DNA from: Streptomyces pluripotens
Lineage (GTDB): Bacteria > Actinomycetota > Actinomycetes > Streptomycetales > Streptomycetaceae
Direction: 5' to 3'
DNA length: 64,000 nt
NCBI RefSeq assembly: GCF_000802245.2
Contig: NZ_CP021080.1
Coordinates: 2,170,001 to 2,234,000 of the forward strand
Under the pieces are notes generated by a model. It did not search any database. It worked only from the letters and a program-made list of their open reading frames with translations, and was not told the origin of the DNA. Positions 1 through 9,303 of the stretch are shown here, in pieces. Numbering within the stretch: position 1 is the stretch's first letter; every line of letters begins with the position of its first letter. Position numbers and translations under genes: made by a program.

Positions 1-1
1 G

Positions 2-901
2 TTCCTCTCCGACTCGGTGCGCGTCTCCGAGCGGCAGTTCACGCACCTGCACGACATGCTCCTGGACGCCTGTTACATCCTGGACCTGGAGAAGGTCCCG
101 CCGATGTACGTCACCCAGGACCCTCAGCCGAACGCGATGTGCATCGGCCTGGACGAGCCGATCGTCGTGGTCACCACCGGGCTGGTGGAACTCCTCGACG
201 AGGAGGAGATGCGTGCGGTGGTCGGGCACGAGGTGGGGCACGCGTTGTCCGGGCACTCGGTGTACCGCACGATCCTGCTGTTCCTGACGAACCTCGCGCT
301 GAAGGTCGCCTGGATCCCGCTGGGCAATCTGGCGATCATGGCGATCATCACCGGGCTCAGGGAGTGGTTCCGCAAGTCGGAACTGTCCGCCGACCGGGCG
401 GGACTGCTGGTGGGGCAGGACGTCCAAGCCTCCATGCGGGGTCTGATGAAGATCGCGGGCGGTAACCACCTGCACGAGATGAACGTGGATGCGTTCCTGG
501 AGCAGGCCGAGGAGTACGACTCCGGGGGCGATCTGCGCGACTCCGTGCTGAAGATCCTCAACGTGCTGCCGCGCTCGCACCCGTTCACCACCGTGCGGGC
601 GGCCGAGCTGAAGAAGTGGGCCGAGTCCCGCGATTTCCAGCGGATCATGGACGGCCACTACCCCCGCCGCAGCGAGGACAAGGACGCCTCCTTCGGCGAT
701 TCCTTCCGCGAGTCGGCGACGAGCTACGCAAGCGATGTGAAGGGCTCCAAGGACCCGTTGATGAAGCTGGTCACTGATTTCGCGGGTGGCGCGGGCGACC
801 TGGGCGGCCGGGTTCGCCGCGGCTTCGCCGGCTTCACGAGCCCCCCGCCTTCGAAGGGGGACGCTCCTCGGGGAGACGGTCCGCAGGGACATGACGCGTA
901 A
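2..901 (+). CDS. M48-family zinc metallopeptidase (HtpX-like), 5' end outside window
   Basis: The reading frame is open from base 2, so the true start lies to the left of the window; the GTG at 17 is internal to a typical protein of this family. The zinc-binding motif HEVGH is at bases 227-241, followed by a hydrophobic stretch (LLFLTNLAL, then VAWIPLGNLAIMAIIT) and the downstream SELSADRAG segment that carries the third zinc ligand in M48 peptidases. Members are membrane-associated proteases of damaged or misfolded membrane proteins. The C-terminal ~60 residues are Gly/Pro rich and lie outside the peptidase fold. It runs toward the next gene, which is on the opposite strand. Family assignment is secure; the physiological substrate is unknown. 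Confidence 0.9.
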   Translation, partial: FLSDSVRVSERQFTHLHDMLLDACYILDLEKVPPMYVTQDPQPNAMCIGLDEPIVVVTTGLVELLDEEEMRAVVGHEVGHALSGHSVYRTILLFLTNLALKVAWIPLGNLAIMAIITGLREWFRKSELSADRAGLLVGQDVQASMRGLMKIAGGNHLHEMNVDAFLEQAEEYDSGGDLRDSVLKILNVLPRSHPFTTVRAAELKKWAESRDFQRIMDGHYPRRSEDKDASFGDSFRESATSYASDVKGSKDPLMKLVTDFAGGAGDLGGRVRRGFAGFTSPPPSKGDAPRGDGPQGHDA

Positions 902-954
902 GGAGCACGACGTGCGAGGGACACGAGGAGCGGGACGGCACGACAAGTAGGACG

Positions 955-986
955 GCACGACGATCTGGGGGCACGACGATCTGGGG
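955..986. repeat. 16-bp tandem direct repeat
   Basis: GCACGACGATCTGGGG is present twice, back to back (955-970 and 971-986), in the short gap between the convergent M48 gene and the membrane-protein gene at 1161-2231. No function can be read from it. Confidence 0.6.
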
Positions 987-996
987 GGGGGACAAG

Positions 997-1020
997 CCCG
1001 CGTCGGCGGGTTCTGGTCTT
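997..1020 (+). terminator. Possible weak terminator after the M48 gene
   Basis: A short CCCGC/GCGGG stem at 997-1010 is followed by a T-rich tail (TTCTGGTCTT). The stem is only 5 bp, so this is tentative. Confidence 0.35.
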
Positions 1021-1160
1021 GCGGCCCCCGCTCCGAGGGCGCCGGGCGCGGCACTGCGCTGGTTCATGCCGCGCCGGGCGTGTGGGCGCTGCACCGGTCT
1101 CCGCCCAGCCGGACTGCACCGGTTCGGGCCCCACAGGGCCATACCGAGGAGTTGCCCCGC

Positions 1161-2231
1161 TCAGACCTTCGGCTCAGCGCCGGTGGCCAGCGTCCCGCAC
1201 AGGGCCGGAGCCTTGTTCGACTCATAGGGGTTGGTGCCCGCGGGAACGCCTGTCGTGGCTGTCTGGCCGGCCAGGACAGGGCGGAGGTAGGTGGTGGAGT
1301 CCACCGCGCAGGACAGGGGGCCGGCCTGCACGGAGGACGCGACCAGCTGGACCTGGTGGGTGCGCAGATCATTCCGGTCGACTCGGAAGGTCATCTGGCG
1401 GCGGACCGTGAAGAGCGACACGAGAGCGTGCGGGGAGGCGCCGGTGGGGCGCAGGGCATAGACGAAGACGTGGTCAGCGGTGACCTCCAGCGTGGCCGGG
1501 TCCTTCTCGGCCGCCGTCAGGCTGCCCTGAACACGGATCTTGTCGTCGGCCAGTTGGACTCGCGAGGGGTCGAACCGCACCAGCCAGCCGGTGGGCACGT
1601 GTCGGCCGTCCCCCGCCGGGTGGTCGAAGCTCTTGTCGAACTGGTCGAGTTGGTCGGCATCGAGGAGGACGCGGGCCGGGTGGACCTGCCGCCCGGTCAG
1701 CACCTCGGGGTAGAGCGAGGAGCGGACGAGGTAGTCCTTGGCCGCGGTGAGCGCGGCCACCACCTGGCTGTCGGAGAAGTGGGCGGTGCGGTACGAGGCC
1801 GGCAGCGGTATCCCCTCGGCTCCCACGTCGTAGTGGGCGGCGGGGCTGCTGGCGTACAGCCTCTCGGCGTCGGCGGCGCCGGGGACCCTACCCGGTGGGG
1901 CGAGCGGCACGACCGTCAACCGCGCGGGCCCGGCGGATGCCCGGGACTGTGGGGGGCTGTAGGAATGGCGGACCCCCATGTAGATCGCGGTGGCGAAGGC
2001 GACGGCAATCAGCAGGAGGAGGATCAGGGCCTGCCAGGTGAGTTTCGGGTGCAGGGGAGAACGGCGGCGTACGGCCGGTGCGTGATCGGCCATCCGCTCC
2101 TGCGCGGAGTACTCCTGGAGGCGGGCAGCGCGGATGAACGATTCGTCGAACACAACTGATCGGTACTCGTCCTCTGCACCGCCGGGGCCGCCCTCGGGTG
2201 TCCCCTCCGGTGGGTCTCCAGGCCCGCCCAT
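1161..2231 (-). CDS. Conserved actinomycete single-pass membrane protein of unknown function
   Basis: A 356-residue protein with a disordered Gly/Pro-rich N-terminus, one transmembrane helix at about residues 66-86, and a ~260-residue extracytoplasmic domain with two cysteines near the C-terminus. The cytoplasmic tail carries VVFDESFIRAA (residues 26-36). The next gene upstream (2347-2952) has almost the same motif, so the two probably share a binding partner. I recall homologues beside proA in Streptomyces (SCO2583/SCO2584), the latter linked to the spore-wall synthesizing complex; that link is from memory. It starts with ATG at 2231 and is 115 bp downstream of its partner, likely in the same transcription unit. 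No enzyme motif is visible. Confidence 0.8.
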   Translation of the reverse strand: MGGPGDPPEGTPEGGPGGAEDEYRSVVFDESFIRAARLQEYSAQERMADHAPAVRRRSPLHPKLTWQALILLLLIAVAFATAIYMGVRHSYSPPQSRASAGPARLTVVPLAPPGRVPGAADAERLYASSPAAHYDVGAEGIPLPASYRTAHFSDSQVVAALTAAKDYLVRSSLYPEVLTGRQVHPARVLLDADQLDQFDKSFDHPAGDGRHVPTGWLVRFDPSRVQLADDKIRVQGSLTAAEKDPATLEVTADHVFVYALRPTGASPHALVSLFTVRRQMTFRVDRNDLRTHQVQLVASSVQAGPLSCAVDSTTYLRPVLAGQTATTGVPAGTNPYESNKAPALCGTLATGAEPKV

Positions 2232-2346
2232 ACTTTCAGGGTGGGTCGGGTGGGCGTCGGGTAAACGCCCTGTTGCACGACAACTTCTGACAAGACCTCA
2301 CCGAGGCTGCCACGGCGCGGGTGCCCGGGTTCAGCGGGGAGATCGC

Positions 2347-2952
2347 TCAGGGGGAGCGCAAAGCGGCCGAAGCGGTCGGCTTGGAGGATTCGGCAGAGGC
2401 GGTGGGATCGGCCGCACCGCCCTGCTCCAGGCCGGTGGAGGTGGGGGCGGGTACCCGATCGCCGGTGTCGACGCCAGAAGAGGCTCCCCGGTAGACCGCG
2501 ACGAAGGCCAGAGCGACCATGCCGATCCCCATCACGACGGCGAGCACCCAGGCCACGGGACGGTGCCAGCGGATGTGCTTGCCGCGAGCGCCGAAGGAGC
2601 CGTGGCGGTCGTCGAAGACGTAGGCGCCGTCCAGTTCGCCGCCGTCCCGATCATGGGCGAAATCGATGTCATCGGGGCCGTAGGCGCCGTCGTAATGATC
2701 GCGTCTGGTGCGGGCCCGGCGGGCCTCGGCCTCGGAGGCCTCGGCTCTGGCCTGCGCGGCGGCCAGGAGGCGCTCGACAGCGGTCGGCTCGTGAACCGTG
2801 GCCGCCCGCACAAAGGCCTCGTCGAAGACCACGGAGGCGAACTCTTCGTCCGACACCCCGCGGTCGTGGTCGTCGTCGGGCTCCCAGCCGTCAGCAAACG
2901 GCGTGCCCCCCACGTCCTCCGGCACAGGTCCAGAGTAGACCTGGGGGGTCAT
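2347..2952 (-). CDS. Small membrane protein with VVFDE motif, partner of the downstream gene
   Basis: A 201-residue protein. The acidic N-terminal region has VVFDEAFVRAA at residues 41-51, followed by an Ala/Glu/Arg-rich probable helix (55-85), one transmembrane helix (about 132-154), and a short Ser/Thr/Pro-rich external tail. It lies directly downstream of proA on the same strand. The architecture matches the 1161-2231 product with its extracytoplasmic domain cut short, which suggests duplication. Function is unknown; a role in envelope or spore-wall assembly is inferred from context and from remembered homologues only. Confidence 0.75.
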   Translation of the reverse strand: MTPQVYSGPVPEDVGGTPFADGWEPDDDHDRGVSDEEFASVVFDEAFVRAATVHEPTAVERLLAAAQARAEASEAEARRARTRRDHYDGAYGPDDIDFAHDRDGGELDGAYVFDDRHGSFGARGKHIRWHRPVAWVLAVVMGIGMVALAFVAVYRGASSGVDTGDRVPAPTSTGLEQGGAADPTASAESSKPTASAALRSP

Positions 2953-3042
2953 TTTGGGCAGACGGTATGGAAATTCATCCGCCTGATGAGACGCTTTTCC
3001 GGCCGTATGCCAGGCGCCCCGGGTGCGGCCGCAGGAGTGAAC

Positions 3043-4329
3043 TCAGCGACGTACGTGCCCGTCGCCCGTGACGATGTACTTCGTGCTGGTCAGCTCCGGC
3101 AGCCCCATCGGGCCACGGGCGTGCAGCTTCTGAGTGGAGATGCCGATCTCCGCGCCGAAACCGAACTGCCCGCCGTCGGTGAACCGGGTGGAGGCGTTCA
3201 CCGCGACGGTGGTGGAGTCGACCAGTCGGGTGAAGCGGCGGGCGGCCTGCTGGGAGGTGGTGACGATCGCCTCGGTGTGGCCCGAGGTCCACAGCCGGAT
3301 GTGTTCGACGGCCTTGTCGAGGGAATCCACCACCGCCGCGGCGATGTCGTAGGAGAGGTACTCGGTCTCCCAGTCCTCGGGGGTCGCCTCAACCACGGTG
3401 GCCCTGGATTCCTTGGCATGGGCCAGGACCCGCTCGTCGGCGTGGACGGTGACGCCGGCCTCGGCCAGGGCGTCCAGGGCACGCGGCAGGAACGCGGGGG
3501 CGATGTCCTGATGGACCAGGAGGGTCTCGGCGGCGTTGCAGACGCTGACCCGCTGGGCCTTGGAGTTGATCAGGATCTCGATCGCCATGTCGATGTCGGC
3601 GTGGGCGTCGACGTACACATGACAGTTGCCGGTGCCGGTCTCGATGACGGGAACGGTGGACTCGTTCACCACGGTCTGGATCAGGGAGGCGCCCCCACGG
3701 GGGATGAGGACATCGACGAGTCCTCGGGCGCGCATCAGCTCGCGGACGGACTCACGGCTCTCGCCGGGCACGAGCTGAACGACGTCGGCGGGCAGTCCGG
3801 AGCCTCCGACGGCGTCCCGGATCACCCGGACGAGGGCGTTGTTGGATTCGTACGCCGAGGAGGAGCCGCGCAGCAGAACGGCGTTGCCGGACTTGAGGCA
3901 GAGGGCGGCGGCGTCGACGGTGACGTTCGGGCGGGCCTCGTAGATGATGCCGACGACGCCCAGCGGGACACGGACCTGGCGCAGGTCGATGCCGTTGGGG
4001 AGGGTGGAGCCACGGACGACCTCGCCCACCGGGTCGGGGAGTTTCGCGACGTCCCGGACGTCGGAGGCGATGGCACGGACCCGCTCGGGGGTGAGGGTGA
4101 GCCGGTCGACGATGGCCTCGCTGGTGCCGTTGTCCCGTGCCTTGGCCACGTCCTTGGCGTTGGCTTCAACGATCTCGGCGGTCCGTACCTCCAGGGCATC
4201 GGCGATGGCGAGCAGCGCGTCGTCCTTCACGGCTCGCGGGAGCGGCGCGAGGTCGGCGGCGGCGGCCTTGGCCCGGTAGGCGGCCTGGGTGACCGGGGAC
4301 ATCGAGTCATACGGCGAGAGCGTGGTCAT
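3043..4329 (-). CDS. proA: Gamma-glutamyl phosphate reductase (proline biosynthesis)
   Basis: A 428-residue protein of normal ProA length. It reduces L-glutamate-5-phosphate to glutamate-5-semialdehyde with NADPH, the second step of proline synthesis after ProB. The aldehyde-dehydrogenase fold is recognisable by [11 protein letters not shown] (131-141), the glycine-rich [11 protein letters not shown] segment (231-241), and the catalytic cysteine in VCNAAETLL (Cys264). The start is ATG at 4329 ([10 protein letters not shown]). The longer frame upstream is low-complexity and not protein-like. Its partner proB is 3.2 kb upstream, separated by an opposite-strand membrane gene and a small hypothetical gene. 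Confidence 0.97.
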   Translation of the reverse strand: MTTLSPYDSMSPVTQAAYRAKAAAADLAPLPRAVKDDALLAIADALEVRTAEIVEANAKDVAKARDNGTSEAIVDRLTLTPERVRAIASDVRDVAKLPDPVGEVVRGSTLPNGIDLRQVRVPLGVVGIIYEARPNVTVDAAALCLKSGNAVLLRGSSSAYESNNALVRVIRDAVGGSGLPADVVQLVPGESRESVRELMRARGLVDVLIPRGGASLIQTVVNESTVPVIETGTGNCHVYVDAHADIDMAIEILINSKAQRVSVCNAAETLLVHQDIAPAFLPRALDALAEAGVTVHADERVLAHAKESRATVVEATPEDWETEYLSYDIAAAVVDSLDKAVEHIRLWTSGHTEAIVTTSQQAARRFTRLVDSTTVAVNASTRFTDGGQFGFGAEIGISTQKLHARGPMGLPELTSTKYIVTGDGHVRR

Positions 4330-4775
4330 ATCCGCAGGGTAGTCCGCCCGGCGGGCGGGGTGGCTCTTGTCCCGGACCGCGAGACGCGACGACGCCGAGG
4401 CTCCGGCAGCCCTGACGGAGAACGGCGCGGGCCGGCTCGTGCGCACCTTCCAGATACAACGGGCGGACACGGCCGGACGCAGACGAAGGCAGCTGAAGGC
4501 AGACGGACGCAGACGGACGCAGGCGAAAGCAGACGGACGCAGACGAACATGGATGGATGTAGCCAGACGCAGGTGAACGCGGGTGGTCTCGGGCACCGCC
4601 GGCGAGCCCGGACCGGGCAGGGCCAGACCCGGGCAGCCCGCACGTACCGACGCGAACGGGCGCCCGGTAGGCACGCCCGCCTCCGTGATCCGTGCCGCCA
4701 CGGGTGGCCGATTCACCCGAGGTGAAGATCGCGATGCGTCGTCACCAACACAATGCGAACAGTAGTTGGCTTATT
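4330..4775. other. Divergent intergenic region with short tandem repeats
   Basis: 446 bp separate proA (leftward) from the membrane gene at 4776 (rightward), so promoters for both must lie here. The middle (about 4480-4570) is made of degenerate copies of AGACGGACGCAG and GCAGACGAA-type units. The open frames it creates are Arg/Leu-rich low complexity and I do not call them genes. Confidence 0.6.
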
Positions 4776-6935
4776 ATGTCCCGCGCCCTTCTCGGGTATG
4801 TCCACGGCAGGCACAGCTTGCGCACTGCCCCCGTCTACCGCGATCCCCGCTGGAGCCAGCCCGTGCCTTTCGCAGGCCTTGTCCCCCGACGCTTCATACA
4901 GCTGGCTGCGCTACTCGCGCTGTTGACCGCACAGGTCGTCGCCGCGCTGCTGCCGAACGTTCCCGCACTCGTCGCCACGGCTGCGGGGGGCCTCGCGCTG
5001 GACCTCTACCTGCAGTATCGCAACAGCGCTCAACTCGCCCTCCTCTCGAAGCTCCACTTCGACGCCGCTCCCCGGCAGTTGCTGCGGGACATGCTCGTCC
5101 TGGTGGGACTGCTGCGGATCGACGGCATCGATCCGCTCCGTGAGCAGGCGCCACTGCTGGTCGCCGTGTGCCTCTTCCACGCGCTGCACTTCGCCTGCCA
5201 GGCGGTCGCCGTCGCAGTCCGCCGGACACGCCGGCTCCCGGTCGTCACCCGCAACATCGACACGTCCGCGTTGCACCTGACCCCGGCCCCGCCGCGCGTC
5301 CTGGTCCGCCGCCCGGGCCACCGGCTGCTGACGTTCTCCGTCCCGGCCACGATCGGCCTGCTCGCCACCTTGATCACCACGAACTCGCTCTGGGGCGCCA
5401 TCGGGGTGGGCACCGCTGTCACCCTGATGCTCGGCGGCACCGCGTACCTCGCCACCTGGATGCTTCCGAGGAAGCGCGTCAAGGACGACCAGGTGATGCG
5501 GTGGCTGGAGAAGTGGCTGGCCGAGTACAAGCCGACGGTCGCCATGTACTTCTCGGGCGGCACCACCTCGGCCTACCAGGCGAACATGTGGCTCTCCACC
5601 CTGTCCCAGGTCGAGGGCAGGCCGCTGATCGTGCTGCGTGAGCGCTTCATGGTGCAGAAGATCGACGCGACCGACGTGCCGATCATCTGCTTCCCGAAGG
5701 TTTCGACGATGTTCCTGCTGGAGGACTCGTCGCTGCGGATGATGCTGCACCCGGCCAACGCGGCGAAGACCTCCCAGGTGCTGCGCATTCCCACGATCAA
5801 GCACGCTTTCATCAATCACGGCGAGAGCGACAAGCTGTCGTCCTGCAACCCGTACGCGAAGGCCTACGACGAGGTATGGGTGGCAGGTCCCGCGGCCCGC
5901 GAGCGGTACGCGCAGGCCGAGGTCGGAGTCGAGGACAAGGACATCGTCGAGGTCGGCCGCCCGCAACTGGCGCCGATCCAGCCCTACTCGGGGGCGCCGG
6001 CGGGAAGGTACACCACGGTCCTGTACGCCCCCACCTGGGAGGGCTGGGACGGCAATCCGGGCAACACCTCGGTGGTCCTGGCCGGCGAGAACATCGTCCG
6101 CGAGCTGCTGGCCGACGAGGGCGTACGACTGCTGTACAAGCCGCACCCGATGACCGGCTCCGTCGATCCGCGCGCGGGCGCGGCCAACCAGCGGATCATG
6201 GCCATGATCCGCGAGGCGAACACCAAGCGGTCGGGTGCCCGGCCGGGCGCTCAGGACGCCGCCGAGCTGGCGCGGCGTACCGTCGAACTGGACAAGTGCA
6301 CCTCGACGCACTTCCGCCAGAGCGCGGACGAAGTGGAGCGGATGCTACTGCAGGGTGCGACGGGCGGCGGGCGCGAGGCCCTGATCACCGAGGCCACCGT
6401 GGCCTGGGAAAGGGCGTACTGGGCGTCGTTCCCGGAATGGGAGCACCAGGTCATCACGGACGCCCGTCCGGCGATCTTCTCCTGCTTCAACCAGGCGGAC
6501 CTGCTGATCAGCGACGTGTCGTCGGTGGTCTCGGACTGGCTGTCCAGCGAGAAGCCGTACGCGGTCGCCAACACCTCGGGGATGCCGGAAGCGGCGTTCC
6601 GCACCGGTTTCCCGACCGTCTCGGCGGGTGCGATCCTCACGCCGACCGCCGAGGGTGTCCCGGCTCTTCTGGAGTCCGTCCGCCGTCCCGAGAAGGACCG
6701 CTTCACCGCGGCTCGTGCGGAGCTGAAGGAGCACCTCCTGGGCCCCTCGGACCCGCCGTCGCTGACCCGTTTCAACGCGGCGGTCGCCGCTCTGTGCCGG
6801 AAGGCCGACGAGCGGCGGGCCCGCATGGAGGAGCGGCTGCTGACGGCGATCCCCGCGCAGCGGGGCGCGGCCGACGAGGTGTCGGAGGACACCGATACCG
6901 ACCCGTTCGACCCCGAGAGCGCGACCAGCGCCTAG
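4776..6935 (+). CDS. CDP-glycerol glycerophosphotransferase-like integral membrane protein
   Basis: About 719 residues from ATG 4776 (MSRALLGYVHGRHS); a GTG at 4863 is an alternative. The N-terminal part has several hydrophobic segments (LAALLALLTAQVVAALL, LLVAVCLFHALHF, IGLLATLITTNSLWGAIGVG). The large C-terminal cytosolic domain carries features of the Glyphos_transf (TagB/TagF-like) fold: KHAFINHGESDK, VLYAPTWEGW, LLYKPHPMTG and LLISDVSSVVSDWL. Such enzymes polymerise or prime anionic wall polymers from CDP-activated units on the inner membrane face. Streptomyces walls contain teichoic acid and polydiglycosylphosphate polymers, and a G1P dehydrogenase/nucleotidyltransferase pair sits at 39.9-41.7 kb. 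The exact polymer is not determinable here. Confidence 0.82.
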   Translation: MSRALLGYVHGRHSLRTAPVYRDPRWSQPVPFAGLVPRRFIQLAALLALLTAQVVAALLPNVPALVATAAGGLALDLYLQYRNSAQLALLSKLHFDAAPRQLLRDMLVLVGLLRIDGIDPLREQAPLLVAVCLFHALHFACQAVAVAVRRTRRLPVVTRNIDTSALHLTPAPPRVLVRRPGHRLLTFSVPATIGLLATLITTNSLWGAIGVGTAVTLMLGGTAYLATWMLPRKRVKDDQVMRWLEKWLAEYKPTVAMYFSGGTTSAYQANMWLSTLSQVEGRPLIVLRERFMVQKIDATDVPIICFPKVSTMFLLEDSSLRMMLHPANAAKTSQVLRIPTIKHAFINHGESDKLSSCNPYAKAYDEVWVAGPAARERYAQAEVGVEDKDIVEVGRPQLAPIQPYSGAPAGRYTTVLYAPTWEGWDGNPGNTSVVLAGENIVRELLADEGVRLLYKPHPMTGSVDPRAGAANQRIMAMIREANTKRSGARPGAQDAAELARRTVELDKCTSTHFRQSADEVERMLLQGATGGGREALITEATVAWERAYWASFPEWEHQVITDARPAIFSCFNQADLLISDVSSVVSDWLSSEKPYAVANTSGMPEAAFRTGFPTVSAGAILTPTAEGVPALLESVRRPEKDRFTAARAELKEHLLGPSDPPSLTRFNAAVAALCRKADERRARMEERLLTAIPAQRGAADEVSEDTDTDPFDPESATSA

Positions 6936-6979
6936 GAAAGCCCGGCCCAGCGGAGGGCGGGGGCCGATGCCGCGACGTC

Positions 6980-7420
6980 TCAGAACGGATGCACGCCGAC
7001 CGGGGTGGCGGGCGGCGGACCGTATCCCTCGGCGATGCGGTGGTGGTAGGTCTCGCGGTCGATGACCTCCAGGCCGACGATCTCCCAGGGCGGCAGCCCG
7101 GCGCTCTGCCGGTGCTCGCCCCACAGGCGCAGCGCCACGGCGGCGGCGTCGTGCAGGTCGCGGGCCTCTTCCCAGTACCGGATCTCCGCGTGGTCGGTCG
7201 CGTATCTGCTGGTGAGCAGGAACGGGTGATCGTGGGCCAGCTGTTCCAGGGCCTGCCGCAGATCGGGCAGGGGGACGTGCTCCCCCGAGACACTGAGCGT
7301 GACATGCCACAGGCGGGGCAGGTCCTTGGGCTCCTCGTAGTGGTTCCCGGCCGCGACGCTCGTCAGAGCACCGCGGGACGCCGCCCCCGGGCGCACTCGT
7401 CTCACGACGGCCTCCTTCAC
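6980..7420 (-). CDS. Small conserved hypothetical protein between proB and proA
   Basis: A 146-residue soluble protein with no signal peptide or transmembrane segment. The core contains HVTLSVSGEHVPLPDLRQALEQLAHDHPFLL and WEIVGLEVIDRETYHHRIAEGYG, a compact alpha/beta pattern that I remember as a conserved actinomycete hypothetical near the proline genes. It lies 144 bp downstream of proB on the same strand and ends 44 bp from the convergent 4776-6935 gene. No catalytic motif is visible. Confidence 0.75.
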   Translation of the reverse strand: MKEAVVRRVRPGAASRGALTSVAAGNHYEEPKDLPRLWHVTLSVSGEHVPLPDLRQALEQLAHDHPFLLTSRYATDHAEIRYWEEARDLHDAAAVALRLWGEHRQSAGLPPWEIVGLEVIDRETYHHRIAEGYGPPPATPVGVHPF

Positions 7421-7564
7421 GCATAGCCCTTGACGGAACGTGTCCCGTCAACTCGTCCCTGAGAGAAAGTTGAGCAGGCCCAAGGGCTCCGCGTGGTGGT
7501 TTTGCGGAACGTCCCCCAGCGGGGGCGTTCCGTACGTCCTGATTTACGAGCGGTTTTGCGAGTG

Positions 7565-8713
7565 TTACGCGTGCAGGAGCACCAGGTCGTCCCTGTGTAC
7601 GACTTCCCGTTCGTACGCCGGGCCCAACTCACGGGCCAGTTCACGAGTCGAACGGCCGATGAGCCGGGGGATCTCCCTGGCGTCGAAGTTGACGAGCCCC
7701 CGGGCGACGGCGTGCCCCCCGGCGTCGCGCAACTCGACCGGGTCGCCGGCGCTGAACTCGCCCTCCACAGCGGCGATTCCGGCGGGCAGCAGTGACTTGC
7801 GCCCCTTGACGACCGCGTCCACCGCACCGTCGTCCAGCGTGAGCGCACCCTGCGGGGTGGAGGCGTGCTGAAGCCACAGGAGCCGGTCGGCGGACCGCTT
7901 GCCGGTGGAGTGGAAGTGGGTACCGGTGTCACCGCCGGACAGCGCCTCGGCAGCATGGACGGCGCTGGTCAGCACGACCGGGATGCCCGCCGCCGCGGCG
8001 ATCCGGGCGGCCTCGACCTTGGTGACCATGCCCCCGGTGCCGACACCGGCCTTGCCGGCACTGCCGAACTCCACACCGGCGAGGTCGGCGGGCCCACGCA
8101 CCTCGGCGATCCTCGACGTGCCCGGCTTGCCGGGGTCGCCGTCGTAGACACCGTCCACGTCGGAGAGGAGGACCAGCAGGTCGGCGCGGACGAGGTGGGC
8201 GACGAGTGCGGCGAGTCGGTCGTTGTCGCCGAAGCGGATCTCGTCGGTGGCGACGGTGTCGTTCTCGTTGACGACCGGCAGGGCACCCATGGCGAGCAGC
8301 TTGTCCAGGGTGCGGGAGGCGTTGCGGTGGTGGGCGCGGCGGCTCATGTCGTCGCTGGTGAGCAGCACCTGACCGACGCGAACACCGTAGCGGGCGAAGG
8401 AGGCGGTGTAGCGGGCGACGAGGAGGCCCTGGCCGACGCTGGCGGCGGCCTGCTGCCGGGCGAGGTCCTTGGGACGGCGACGCAGGCCGAGGGGAGCCAG
8501 GCCCGCGGCGATGGCACCGGAGGAAACGAGGACGATCTCCCTCTCCCCCCCACTGCGGCTCTTGGCGAGGACGTCGACGAGCGCATCGACGCGGTCGGCG
8601 TCGAGACCGCCCGCGGCGGTGGTCAGGGAGGAGGAGCCCACCTTGACGACGATCCTGCGGGCCTGAGCGACCTGACGCCTCGCCGTCGCTCCCTGCTGCT
8701 CTGCCGCTGTCAC
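7565..8713 (-). CDS. proB: Glutamate 5-kinase (proline biosynthesis)
   Basis: About 382 residues from GTG 8713 (VTAAEQQG), which has GAAGGGGA upstream; ATG 8737 is an alternative. It phosphorylates L-glutamate, and is usually feedback-inhibited by proline. It has an N-terminal amino-acid kinase domain with VVKVGSSSLT, LVSSGAIAAG, NENDTVATDEIRFGDNDRLAALVA and VGTGGMVTKVEAA, and a C-terminal PUA domain from about residue 275 (GALTLDDGAVDAVVKGRKSL onward). In actinomycetes proB normally sits next to obgE; here ~29 kb of island separates them, so proB must be transcribed from the 8714-9146 interval or from the island. Confidence 0.95.
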   Translation of the reverse strand: MTAAEQQGATARRQVAQARRIVVKVGSSSLTTAAGGLDADRVDALVDVLAKSRSGGEREIVLVSSGAIAAGLAPLGLRRRPKDLARQQAAASVGQGLLVARYTASFARYGVRVGQVLLTSDDMSRRAHHRNASRTLDKLLAMGALPVVNENDTVATDEIRFGDNDRLAALVAHLVRADLLVLLSDVDGVYDGDPGKPGTSRIAEVRGPADLAGVEFGSAGKAGVGTGGMVTKVEAARIAAAAGIPVVLTSAVHAAEALSGGDTGTHFHSTGKRSADRLLWLQHASTPQGALTLDDGAVDAVVKGRKSLLPAGIAAVEGEFSAGDPVELRDAGGHAVARGLVNFDAREIPRLIGRSTRELARELGPAYEREVVHRDDLVLLHA

Positions 8714-8971
8714 CTGCGGTCCGTCCCCTTCACACACGCTTCACATGGGCCGTCTGCCCTGAGTGAAATCTACGCGGTGAAATCTACGCGAAGGCGGTTG
8801 CGGGGTGCGCTCCGGTTTCGGAGGGCGGACCGGCCGGCGCCCGCCCGTCGCGCCACGGACCGGGGCGCAGCAGGTGCCCGACGCGCAGCGGCCCACGCCG
8901 CTCGGCCGCGGCGGACAACGGTGCTGCTCCTCACCGTTTCGGCGTCGAATAGGGCATGACCACATCAGCAC

Positions 8972-9164
8972 TCATTTTGAGCGCAACCTCACCCTGCGGA
9001 GAGAAGACACATTCTCGGGCAAAGAACATGATCTTTCCGCAGAAAAAGAGCAACCTTCCCGCTTTCTTACATTCCCAGGTATCGCATTGACAATTCGAGG
9101 GCACCCCATGCTGCTATGAATAGGGACCTCATTCGACTCAACCAGCACTGCGTATGTATGCTAA
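8972..9164 (-). pseudogene. Eroded toxin-tip start (fourth, oldest Hint-tip relic)
   Basis: Read leftward from about 9164 this stretch gives HTYAVL, then VPIHSSMGC, and a stop at 8972-8974. It lines up with HTYYVLAG...VLVHNSGGC found at the toxin Hint end and at the two orphan tips. Together with the hairpin and flank at 9178-9260 it looks like a decayed copy of the same tip junction. No matching immunity gene remains before proB. The rest of 8714-9146 holds no other gene; it must contain the proB promoter. Confidence 0.45.
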
Positions 9165-9290
9165 GCGTCCCCTTTCTACCTGCTTCTTCGCAGGTCACCA
9201 CGTGATTTGCGCTCCTCGGGCGTCCGTGGTTGTGCGGGGGAATCCATGGGTGTTGCCGGTGCGTCACTATTGCCGCTGAGGTTGAAAGGG
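9147..9290. repeat. Site D: degenerate element end (core, hairpin, arm repeats)
   Basis: ACTGCGTATGTATG (9147-9160) is a mutated form of the core ACATAGTACGTGTG. Seventeen bases on, ACCTGC-TTCTTC-GCAGGT (9178-9195) forms the same hairpin as site A. The flank shares GTGATTTGC and GTCCGTGGTTGTGCGGGG with site A, and degenerate GTTGCCG repeats start at 9252, about 92 nt from the core as at sites A and B. Confidence 0.65.
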
Positions 9291-9303
9291 TGGGGTGACG
9301 GAA

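Noticed and set aside
2134..4725. 863-codon plus-strand open frame opposite proA
   Set aside because: Gly/Val/Asp-rich shadow of proA and its neighbours; high-GC DNA leaves antisense frames open. No domain seen.
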